NCBI GenBank assembly: GCA_021827885.1
Contig: JAKAUD010000070.1
Location: forward strand, 1-7,481
Length of the DNA: 7,481 bases
DNA from: Thermoplasmata archaeon
GTDB lineage: Archaea; Thermoplasmatota; Thermoplasmata; Thermoplasmatales; Thermoplasmataceae
Reading direction: 5' to 3'
A model generated the notes under the pieces. The model was given only the letters and a program-made list of their open reading frames with translations, made no database searches and had not been told where the DNA came from. Position numbers and translations under genes: made by a program. This document shows, one piece after another, positions 1 to 6,156 of the stretch (its first letter is position 1; the number at the start of each line of letters is the position of its first letter).

Positions 1-97
1 CCAGTATCTCAGTCAAGGTCTTCTCCTTCCTGCCAGAAAGGTAGACCAACAGCCTGAGAAACCCGGACTGCTTCTCCAGGACCTTCAAAGGATCCAT
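1..97 (-). CDS. N-terminal fragment of a winged-helix-type transcriptional regulator (runs off the left edge)
   Basis: Reading leftward from the ATG at 97-95, the frame is open to the window edge and gives about 32 residues beginning MDPLKVLEKQSGFLRLLVYL and continuing SGRKEKTLTEIL. This resembles the first helices of small archaeal winged-helix (ArsR/MarR-like) DNA-binding regulators, where a 'K.LE....LR.L.YL...' helix is followed by a 'T.TEI' helix leading into the recognition helix. An in-frame TGA lies three codons upstream, so the start cannot be much earlier; ATG at 97 is the only reasonable choice. A weak AT box (CATTAAG, minus strand, near 121-127) sits about 27 bases upstream, as expected for a leaderless archaeal transcript. 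The gene diverges from the adenine methyltransferase at 191 across a 93-bp gap, so it might regulate that gene, but this is inference. The family call rests on a short stretch and remains tentative. Confidence 0.55.
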   Translation of the reverse strand, partial: MDPLKVLEKQSGFLRLLVYLSGRKEKTLTEIL

Positions 98-145
98 CGT
101 CCATCAATGCAACAGGGGTGCTTAATGATTTCCCATTCGGCAATC

Positions 146-160
146 AAAAATCGTTATAAG
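146..160 (+). promoter_or_regulatory. Putative archaeal BRE/TATA promoter of the adenine methyltransferase
   Basis: The run AAAAATCGTTATAAG has a purine-rich BRE-like part followed by a TATAAG box (155-160). An initiation site about 25 bases downstream would fall just before the ATG at 191, giving a very short or absent leader, as is common in archaea. No Shine-Dalgarno motif precedes 191, which fits. This box is the main argument for starting the methyltransferase at 191 rather than at upstream ATGs, which would lie before or at the box. Confidence 0.4.
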
Positions 161-190
161 CATGAAAATGATTGCTTATTCGACAACCAT

Positions 191-943
191 ATGAAGTCCC
201 TGTTCCCCTACTACGGAGGCAAGTTCAACCAGCTGAAGGATATCCTGCCGCTAATGAAGGAGCATCTTGATTCCTTTGACATAGTGGTCGATGTGTTCGG
301 GGGATCAGGCAAGGTGCTGTTGAATGTACCTGAGGAATGGAGGAAGATGAAGATATACAACGATCTGGATGAAGACCTCTATAAGACGTTCAGGGTGCTA
401 CAGGACCCGAAGAAAAGGTTCCAGTTGTCCAGGAAACTCAGGATGGCATTCCAGCATTACGACGTGTTCCAGGAGATGAAGCACAGGGCTTTCGATAGCG
501 ACGTGGATACCGCATTCAAGGTCATATACCTCCAGACCTATTCGTTCATGGGAGATGGGACAACATTCGGGAGGTACTTCAAGGGGTACAAGAGGAAGAG
601 GTTCCGTCTGGATGATTTCGTTTACGTCAGGGACTGGATAGTGGAGAATAAGGATTTCAGGGAACTGATGGATAAATACAACAAGACCAGAGTGTTCTTG
701 TATCTTGACCCGCCCTACCTGTCATCAGGGAAGAAGTACAGGAATAAATTCACCATTCAGGACCTGAAGGATCTAAAGGGAAAGATGGATAATCACTTGG
801 GCTCCCATCTCCTCAATCTTTCGACCTACGATGAGGGCATGGAAGAGATATTTGGGGAACCTGATAAGGTGATTGATTACGCAAATCCTTTGACAGAGAA
901 TGGTAAGAAGAAATGGGGATGCGGGTACTGGTGGAAGTTCTAA
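191..943 (+). CDS. D12-class (Dam-like) DNA adenine-N6 methyltransferase, stand-alone
   Basis: This 250-residue protein transfers a methyl group from S-adenosylmethionine to the N6 of adenine in DNA. Visible landmarks of the D12/alpha-amino group, counted from the ATG at 191, are the N-terminal PYYGGK (6-11, motif X), DVFGGSG (34-40, the SAM-binding motif I), the acidic NDLD (57-60) after the second strand, and the catalytic DPPY (173-176, motif IV). A target-recognition region probably lies between about 65 and 160. The same frame is open back to an ATG at 107, but the extra 28 residues do not look like the family, which normally starts a few residues before the GGK motif; the TATA-like box at 155-160 also favours 191. 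No restriction endonuclease gene is adjacent, so it may be an orphan or phage-derived methyltransferase. It is not of the type that DISARM calls DrmMI. Its AAG/AGG/GAC-rich codon use differs from the DISARM genes to the right. Recognition sequence unknown. Confidence 0.88.
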   Translation: MKSLFPYYGGKFNQLKDILPLMKEHLDSFDIVVDVFGGSGKVLLNVPEEWRKMKIYNDLDEDLYKTFRVLQDPKKRFQLSRKLRMAFQHYDVFQEMKHRAFDSDVDTAFKVIYLQTYSFMGDGTTFGRYFKGYKRKRFRLDDFVYVRDWIVENKDFRELMDKYNKTRVFLYLDPPYLSSGKKYRNKFTIQDLKDLKGKMDNHLGSHLLNLSTYDEGMEEIFGEPDKVIDYANPLTENGKKKWGCGYWWKF

Positions 944-976
944 CGATTTTACCATGTTACGAATAAGATTCATAAC

Positions 977-1004
977 GTAGCATCGCCATGTATATCGATG
1001 CTAC
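977..1004. repeat. Perfect 9-bp inverted repeat overlapping the start of the zinc-ribbon gene
   Basis: GTAGCATCG (977-985) and its exact complement CGATGCTAC (996-1004) flank a 10-base spacer. The right arm contains the ATG of the small gene at 998, and an AT box (TTCATAAC, 969-976) lies directly to the left. It may be an operator lying over the transcription start of a leaderless gene, or an RNA hairpin covering the start codon. It is also 33 bases downstream of the methyltransferase stop, but no T-tract follows, so a terminator is less likely. Confidence 0.55.
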
Positions 1005-1138
1005 TGAAATGTCCAAAGTGCGGTTATAAATTTGAGCCGTCTGAACAAAAAGGAAGACAGTATGAAACGATTGCAACGAGATATCCTTGTCCTCAATGCG
1101 GTGGTCAAGTTAGCAATCGAGCCGTTGCAGGTGATTAA
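998..1138 (+). CDS. Small zinc-ribbon protein (46 aa)
   Basis: The ATG at 998 opens a 47-codon frame ending in TAA at 1136-1138. The protein begins MLLKCPKCGYKFEP and has a second knuckle at YPCPQCGG, so two CxxC pairs (residues 5/8 and 31/34) are about 22 residues apart. That is the layout of a rubredoxin-like or zinc-ribbon fold that binds one zinc ion; it could bind DNA, RNA or a partner protein. There is no Shine-Dalgarno motif. An AT box at 969-976 about 25 bases upstream would support a leaderless transcript. The start sits inside a 9-bp inverted repeat, which may control it. It ends 23 bases from the end of the convergent radical-SAM fragment. The function is not recognisable from the sequence. 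The paired CxxC motifs make chance unlikely despite the short length. Confidence 0.65.
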   Translation: MLLKCPKCGYKFEPSEQKGRQYETIATRYPCPQCGGQVSNRAVAGD

Positions 1139-1161
1139 TCCAAAGACAGACCTCCAGCAGT

Positions 1162-1809
1162 TCACTTGCCTGGGTAATTCTCCGCTAACTCAATTAATTG
1201 AGCCGTACTTCTTTGAGCCATTTCTCGCTCTTTGTTATCTGATCTTCTTGGTCTCAGTTCCATTGCCTCTTCAAAATTCCTCGCATTCAGGATCTTATCG
1301 ACAAACCCTTTGTAGGGAACGAATGTTCCAGCATACCCCAATACTCTTCTTGCATCAGCTATCATTTCCAGTTGCTCCGTGGTCCACAGCGGTGAAACAA
1401 ATCCGCTCCTGGTTAAGGAATCAAGAGGTATAAATCGCATTGGATAAGCTGAAGCTCCCCATTCCATCAAATCCCTGATCCTAAGAAAGAAATCTGCTGG
1501 AGTGTCGCCTTTCTCATACTTGAAATCAAAGAAGTTATGAAGAACATAAAATATGAGGTTTTTCTTTCTATATCCCGCATTTGCAAGGAAATCAATGGCC
1601 TTTGAGACATAAAGTCCTTCCCAAGGCCAGTCGTAAGCCATGTGAATGGAGGGCGATTTTATGTCGGCTAGAAGTCCTGCAAATTCCTCTGTCATTAATC
1701 TTGCATCCAAACCCTGATTGAAGTCTGCTCTATACCCTCCATCTCTTAGCTCAATTAGAATATCCTTAGCAAAAGGTGATGCAAGGAAGTTATTGTCCCA
1801 TATTACCAC
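1162..1809 (-). pseudogene. C-terminal half of a radical-SAM-family protein, 5'-truncated
   Basis: The minus-strand frame encodes about 215 residues starting VIWDNNFLASP, then ADFNQGLDARL (29-39), SIHMAYDWPWEG (54-65), NLIFYVLHNFFDFKYEKGDT (84-103), MEWGASAYPMRFIPLD (115-130) and a C-terminal region with AGTFVPY. These blocks match what I recall of a family of radical-SAM-like proteins found in archaea, bacteria and phages, in which 'WDNNFLASP' is an internal strand of the barrel, not the beginning. The CxxxCxxC motif that would hold the 4Fe-4S cluster lies in the N-terminal half and is absent. The only start available at the 5' end is a GTG at 1809-1807, immediately at a junction with another gene's sequence. 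Upstream codons continue open but are antisense to that neighbouring remnant. I read it as a decayed, N-terminally deleted gene; a short translated product cannot be excluded because its own frame is intact. Confidence 0.6.
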
Positions 1810-1812
1810 CTC

Positions 1813-1989
1813 GTTGTGGGAAGGAAGGACCAGTGGGACATCGACTACAAGATCATGATGAAGGGATACGAAAATACGAAGACCAGGGAGCAGTTCTTCG
1901 AGTTCCTGAGGGAAAACATGAGTTTCGTTATTACGAAGATGTCGAGCGAGAGGGCGGATGAATTGATGGAGGAGCTGGAACTAGTTTGA
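1813..1989 (+). pseudogene. 3' remnant of an unidentified host-type gene
   Basis: A frame ending at TGA 1987-1989 gives a convincing coding tail, QWDIDYKIMMKGYENTK followed by QFFEFLRENMSFVITKM and SERADELMEELELV. Codons are almost all AAG, GAC, GAG, TTC, AGG, ATG and ATC, which matches the adenine methyltransferase on the left and not the flanking radical-SAM fragment. The frame stays open leftward only to about 1780, where it runs antisense into the radical-SAM sequence and meets a TGA at 1777-1779. The nearest ATG (1855) would give only 44 residues. The gene appears to have lost its 5' end at about 1800-1815. The charged, helical tail did not allow a family call. Confidence 0.5.
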
Positions 1990-1997
1990 TAAAGATA

Positions 1998-2007
1998 CGA
2001 GCGCTCG
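1998..2007. repeat. 10-bp perfect palindrome CGAGCGCTCG
   Basis: This is a self-complementary site 8 bases after the remnant's stop codon, followed by CTTTT (2008-2012). It might be a protein-binding site or part of a terminator; as an RNA hairpin only about three base pairs could form around a four-base loop. A palindrome of this length can occur by chance. Confidence 0.25.
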
Positions 2008-2044
2008 CTTTTCTGAAAAATACAGTACGAATAATATCAAGATC

Positions 2045-2069
2045 TCAGAATATAATCAGAAAAATATTT
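2045..2069 (+). promoter_or_regulatory. Putative promoter and operator region of the cytosine methyltransferase
   Basis: AAAATATTT (2061-2069) is centred about 29 bases before the ATG at 2094, the position of a TATA box for a leaderless or nearly leaderless archaeal transcript. Just upstream and overlapping its edge are two TCAGAA direct repeats (2045-2050 and 2056-2061), 11 bases apart from start to start, which is about one helical turn. An inverted copy, TTCTGA, lies at 2011-2016. Repeats of this kind next to a TATA box could bind a regulator that tunes methyltransferase expression; that is inference. An AGGAG-like run at 2072-2076 is too far from the ATG to serve as its ribosome-binding site. 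Confidence 0.35.
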
Positions 2070-2093
2070 CCAGGAGAAAGGATTAAGATTTGA

Positions 2094-3029
2094 ATGAGCA
2101 AACCGAAAGTTCTGGATCTTTTCTGCGGAATGGGGGGGCTCTCATTAGGATTTGCAAAGGCAGGATACTCTGTGACAGGGGTAGACGTGGCGGAAGATGC
2201 AAGGCTCGTCTATGAAAAAATTCCATCATCCAGATTCTTTAAAGCAGACCTTCGCAAGGACATCATTGAGGGAGAATATGATTACGTAATTGGAGGTCCA
2301 CCGTGCAAACCCTGGTCCAGCGTAAATCTGACAAGAAGGGGTGATAGCCACAGAGATTACGACCTCGTAAAAAGTTATGCCGACAACGTTCTCAATATAA
2401 GACCATCTGGATTTGTTCTGGAAAATGTCCCTCCCCTGAGAAATGATCCGGAATTTCGGAAACAGATGAGACGCTTCATAAGGGCAGGTTATTCCGTCAA
2501 GGTTGACCTTTACACATATTCAGATTATGGAGCAGCAACATCCAGAAGACGTATGTTCGCAGTTGGTTTCAGGGACCTCGATGCCGAGAGTTTTACTCGT
2601 GCCCTAGAAGCTTACAAGAAACCGGCCAAGACAGTTCTTAGTGCAATAGGTAGATACAGGAATCTCAAAAATGGTGAGCATCCTGATCATCAGTGGCCCA
2701 ACCTGAGAACTATTCATAAATACATTGATTACTATGAATCTGGAAAGTTTGGATGGGCAAGACTGGAGTGGGATAAGCCGGCCCATTCCTTTGGAAACGT
2801 TATGAAGACGTACACTCTGCATCCGGATTCAGATCCACATTTTGACAATCCAAGGGTCGTGTCTCCCCTCGAAGTTTCAAGAATAATGGGATTCAATCAT
2901 GGATTCAGATTCCCACATGGAGTTACTATGGGAAGAAAATATCAGATGCTTGCGGACTCTGTCAGTCCAACATTTTCGGAAAAGCTTGCAATAGCACTAC
3001 TGAATGCGGATTCGGACGTTAAAAATTAA
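2094..3029 (+). CDS. drmMII: Cytosine-C5 DNA methyltransferase, probable DISARM DrmMII
   Basis: This 311-residue protein methylates cytosine at carbon 5 in a specific DNA sequence using S-adenosylmethionine. The family motifs are present in order: I, DLFCGMGGLSLGF (8-20); IV, GGPPCKPWS (67-75) with catalytic Cys71; VI, ENVP (110-113); VIII, ATSRRRMF (148-155); X, ending LADSVSP (286-292). A short target-recognition region lies at roughly 160-255, so it is a small, complete enzyme. In motif X the usual Gly-Asn before Ser-Val is Ala-Asp, an unusual variant. It ends 94 bases from the end of the convergent operon carrying drmB and drmC, and DISARM class 2 systems use this enzyme type (DrmMII) to mark self DNA, so I assign that role. 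In the best-studied systems the gene is co-directional; here it faces the operon and has its own promoter. A solitary 5mC methyltransferase is the alternative. Family call very sure; DISARM role likely. Confidence 0.9.
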   Translation: MSKPKVLDLFCGMGGLSLGFAKAGYSVTGVDVAEDARLVYEKIPSSRFFKADLRKDIIEGEYDYVIGGPPCKPWSSVNLTRRGDSHRDYDLVKSYADNVLNIRPSGFVLENVPPLRNDPEFRKQMRRFIRAGYSVKVDLYTYSDYGAATSRRRMFAVGFRDLDAESFTRALEAYKKPAKTVLSAIGRYRNLKNGEHPDHQWPNLRTIHKYIDYYESGKFGWARLEWDKPAHSFGNVMKTYTLHPDSDPHFDNPRVVSPLEVSRIMGFNHGFRFPHGVTMGRKYQMLADSVSPTFSEKLAIALLNADSDVKN

Positions 3030-3123
3030 CATTTTTGATGAATTAAGGAATTTCATTCGTTTGCTTGAAAAATCTAACGAAAGCCCAGACATCATTTTAT
3101 CCGTTTCCTGCTATCTGGTTTGA
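3030..3123. terminator. Convergent intergenic region with oligo-T stretches in both directions
   Basis: Two genes end here tail-to-tail. On the plus strand a T5 run (3032-3036) follows the methyltransferase stop almost at once. On the minus strand a T5 run (complement of 3068-3072) lies about 50 bases past the end of the long gene. Archaeal RNA polymerase ends transcripts at such oligo-T stretches, so both may work as terminators. A weak inverted repeat, TTCGTT (3056-3061) and AACGAA (3076-3081), surrounds the second run. No coding capacity was seen. Confidence 0.35.
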
Positions 3124-6100
3124 TCATTCATTATTCCCAGTCGTTATGTGACTTTCTATATATTCATTATAATTCTCGATTACCCTCAATCTTGGAACTT
3201 CTTTCTCCAGATTTACCAAGAATGCGTTAACCACCTTAAAGAATGAGGACTCATGAATTTCAGCGGTAATTTCCCTTCTCACTTGGCTCTGTATCGTTCT
3301 AAATTGTTGATCAATCGTGTTTGACCTTAAGAAAGACCTTCTAAACTCTTGAAGAAGAACAGATGCCGTGTAACTTCTTTCCACTTCTTCAGCTTCAAGA
3401 TTCGCTTCAGGAATTCTTTTATTGATTCCAATGCATATTTTCCTGGTATCCTCTATACTTTTTGTGTGCTCAATACTATATATAAAATAGTCTCTATTCT
3501 CTATCGTAGTTAGTTCGTAATCTGTCCACCATCGCCTAATATATGACGGGTTGCTAGCTATTAATTTAAGACTCGACAAAAAATTGGCCATAAATTCCTC
3601 CGCTTCCTCGTATTCTAACCTGTTAATTTCCGAATAGAGGTTGATTGAACGGTTAATATATGAAATCCATCCTACGGAACTACTATAAAGATCCTGGAAC
3701 CCATTCCACTCATAAACTCCTTTGCGGAATTTTATATTTCTTGCCCATCTAATCATATATTTTAAAAACATTGATTTGAAAGACCGATGAAATCCTTCTA
3801 CATCGATGAGAATTTCAATTCCGATAAGATCCTTATTCAGGTTTTTCTTATTCGTCGGTTTTAATTCTTTTTCAGTTATGTATCCTCCCTCCTTGACAGT
3901 AACAGTCTCATCAACCTTTACGAACATACCCTTTCCTTCACCATTAATAATGAGTACAGCTTCTTCGCCTGAATTGATCTTTGAGTACCGTTCATGTCTT
4001 GCCCTAGGCGCAGATGAAACAGGAACCCCTTCCAAGCCGCCAAATTCAATCGTAACATCTTTGAGTTCTTCTTGAATTCCTTCTATTGCTGATAAGTCAA
4101 CTTCTTTCATAGCATTTTTCAGTAGCAGAGGTGCCTGCTCGGCATCTAACAAAGGTTGGACTGGCCGGGAACGAGGCTCTGTCATCCTGTTTGTAATCAC
4201 TCTGTTGATTTTTTCTAGATTTCTATTGGAGCCCACGAAAATATATTTCTTGACCGGACTATGATATACTGAATAGTCAATATCCGGATAAGTCGTCGCT
4301 ATGACAACGTTCTCCTTATTTTTTACTATTTGATCTTCCCGGGATTGTAAATCCCTCCAGCTGCAGATCTGTAAATGTCTCGAAGTGTTCTCTTCTAGCT
4401 CATAATTTTTCAACAGTTGGGTTACTCCACGAACATCAAAGCCATTAACAACGAATGTCACGTATGCTTGGTCAGATGAAGTAAGTTCTTTTATAATTCC
4501 AACCACGCGATCCAGTATGGGAGTAACACGATAACTGCCCAGTTTGTATGCTGATGTAAATATTTCCTCAGTGCGTTTGAAATGACTTTCCTCGATCCTT
4601 TCTCTTAAGGACTCCATTACTGTTTCGTATGTGATCGAACTTAAGGCTTTTCCAGGTCGCCTGAATACCTCAACCTGATTCTGCGATCCTTTAAGTCTCA
4701 GAGGACTCTTCTGCAATTCATCCACAAATTTTCTTATGTCTTCTTTAAGACTGTCGTTCTGCAGAAACTTGCTAATTTCTACCGCATTGTCCAGCCTATT
4801 AAGTTCGTCTATCGGCACTAATTCTATAGACGGTTTGAGTTCTACCGTTTGCGGAAGCTCTTTCCAGCGAGATGAAAGTGAATTTGAGTATCTCGACTCA
4901 TATCCAAGACCATTAACTTTAAGATAATTTAAAACTGTATCATTATCCCAAGTATGCGATATGACGTTGCAATTTACGTCAACGGGGGTATCGTAAAGGT
5001 GATAAAGGTGTCTGATATCTTTATTTGTGGAAAACATTAGAACAGCAGAGACTTTATTCGTCTTCAGAAATCTAATTAGACTTTTACTCTTCGGTCCTCT
5101 TATAATCCTGTCTCGAATGAGCTCATCTGTGTCGGGAATAACCAAAAGGTCTGGAGAAACTCTGTCTATATATTCAAACATTTCCGCTGGATCTTCGGTG
5201 AGATTAATAAAAGTTAGCTTGGCGCTTTTATTCGCCAGATCAGGAAAAGGAGTATGTATCGAAATATTTGAAATGAGTTTTTTAGGATTTCTCATTTCCG
5301 GAGACTGTAAAAGACAATTCCACAGCCATCTTTTGTCATAGTAGAGTTTCCCAGTATACTTTTCTATTTCAGTCAATTTCAGGTCAACGACCCCGTTTTC
5401 GTTAAACCGTGATCTTTTTCTTTTTTTATTCAGTTTAATCTCATCAAGGTTTCTGATGCAGTTTTCTCCGTAAATAGATGAGAGCTCTTTCCTAAACCTG
5501 TTCTTACATTTCAAGAAACTTTCGGTACAGTCCCCTCCCGATCTGTTTCCCTGACCAATTTTTCTGATCTCATATTCCGTGACAACCTTACGTTGGATTA
5601 CATCGACCCCGTCAAGGTTTTTCATTTCTGATTTGATCTCTTCCGAAATCTCGAAATTCGAAAAAGAATGGTCAAAGAAAACAGAGTTTCTAAATAATTC
5701 AGAAATACTTGGCACTCCTATATGTGTGAAATCAGAATTGTATGAAGAACTCACATCCACAATCATCATTCTCTTATCCTTATTGGTTGTCAGATATTCC
5801 ACTGCAAGAATCGGAATGAATTTTACCGTGTCCCATGGCCAAGTGACAATTATATGGAGAGGAGAGTTTAATTGGCTTACCCATTTTATATACTCTTCCT
5901 CTATGATGTTGGGTTTAATTTCCCAAACAAGGGGCATATTTGTAAGAAAATCCCTGGCTTTTGCCCCTTCATTCTTGGATACCTCTTCTACTGTACTGTG
6001 AAACACTGACCGGTTCAGGTTCACTCTATTATGGAAAGTGCAACCACAATTTAGACACCTGAATCTGCCCGCATCTTCTTGTTCTAAGCCAGCTATCCCG

Positions 6101-6156
6101 TTATGCGGTTCATGACAGTTTGGACAGGTTGGCAGGTAGTGAAAATAGAACTTCAT
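3124..6156 (-). CDS. 1010-aa zinc-ribbon plus degenerate SF2-helicase-like protein, candidate DISARM DrmE
   Basis: The N-terminus holds a zinc ribbon: CPNC (11-14), then CLNCGC (34-39). After it the protein follows the layout of a superfamily-2 helicase with worn catalytic motifs. HIIVTWPWDTVKF (101-113) stands where a Walker A loop would be but has no GxGK[ST]; PDLLVIPDTDEL (335-346) resembles a Walker B/DExx strand without DExH/DExD; AVLMFST (371-377) resembles motif III. The second lobe shows AYVTFVVNG (564-572), NVVIATTYPD (616-625) and KKYIFVGS followed by INRVITNR (650-657), in place of motifs IV, V and VI. The C-terminal ~300 residues are mostly helical and charged, without a domain I recognise. 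No ATPase activity is expected. Its ATG overlaps the drmC stop (ATGA), and AGGAA lies about 10 bases upstream, so it is translated as the third visible gene of the operon. DrmE, the extra protein of class 2 DISARM, is large and of unclear mechanism; position and partners make this the likely counterpart, but the identification is inference. Confidence 0.6.
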   Translation of the reverse strand: MKFYFHYLPTCPNCHEPHNGIAGLEQEDAGRFRCLNCGCTFHNRVNLNRSVFHSTVEEVSKNEGAKARDFLTNMPLVWEIKPNIIEEEYIKWVSQLNSPLHIIVTWPWDTVKFIPILAVEYLTTNKDKRMMIVDVSSSYNSDFTHIGVPSISELFRNSVFFDHSFSNFEISEEIKSEMKNLDGVDVIQRKVVTEYEIRKIGQGNRSGGDCTESFLKCKNRFRKELSSIYGENCIRNLDEIKLNKKRKRSRFNENGVVDLKLTEIEKYTGKLYYDKRWLWNCLLQSPEMRNPKKLISNISIHTPFPDLANKSAKLTFINLTEDPAEMFEYIDRVSPDLLVIPDTDELIRDRIIRGPKSKSLIRFLKTNKVSAVLMFSTNKDIRHLYHLYDTPVDVNCNVISHTWDNDTVLNYLKVNGLGYESRYSNSLSSRWKELPQTVELKPSIELVPIDELNRLDNAVEISKFLQNDSLKEDIRKFVDELQKSPLRLKGSQNQVEVFRRPGKALSSITYETVMESLRERIEESHFKRTEEIFTSAYKLGSYRVTPILDRVVGIIKELTSSDQAYVTFVVNGFDVRGVTQLLKNYELEENTSRHLQICSWRDLQSREDQIVKNKENVVIATTYPDIDYSVYHSPVKKYIFVGSNRNLEKINRVITNRMTEPRSRPVQPLLDAEQAPLLLKNAMKEVDLSAIEGIQEELKDVTIEFGGLEGVPVSSAPRARHERYSKINSGEEAVLIINGEGKGMFVKVDETVTVKEGGYITEKELKPTNKKNLNKDLIGIEILIDVEGFHRSFKSMFLKYMIRWARNIKFRKGVYEWNGFQDLYSSSVGWISYINRSINLYSEINRLEYEEAEEFMANFLSSLKLIASNPSYIRRWWTDYELTTIENRDYFIYSIEHTKSIEDTRKICIGINKRIPEANLEAEEVERSYTASVLLQEFRRSFLRSNTIDQQFRTIQSQVRREITAEIHESSFFKVVNAFLVNLEKEVPRLRVIENYNEYIESHITTGNNE

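Noticed and set aside
107..190. N-terminal extension of the adenine methyltransferase from ATG 107 or 125
   Set aside because: The extra residues do not resemble the family, which begins close to the GGK motif, and the TATA-like box at 155-160 would lie inside the gene.
191..943. Calling the adenine methyltransferase DrmMI (class 1 DISARM)
   Set aside because: DrmMI is a larger enzyme of a different N6-methyltransferase type, and class 1 also has a SNF2-type DrmD; neither is seen. The gene is separated from the operon by a scar and another methyltransferase.
1032..1433. Plus-strand open frame of 133 codons
   Set aside because: It is antisense to the radical-SAM fragment for most of its length and out of frame with the zinc-ribbon gene, which has clear CxxC motifs; it shows no recognisable domain.
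1776..1961. Plus-strand open frame of 61 codons across the junction
   Set aside because: Codon use is poor, whereas another frame over the same bases (to the TGA at 1987-1989) has strongly host-like codons and a plausible protein tail.
3124..6156. The long gene as the active DISARM helicase DrmA
   Set aside because: It has no Walker A lysine, no DExx box and no arginine-finger motif VI, and DrmA normally precedes drmB rather than following drmC.
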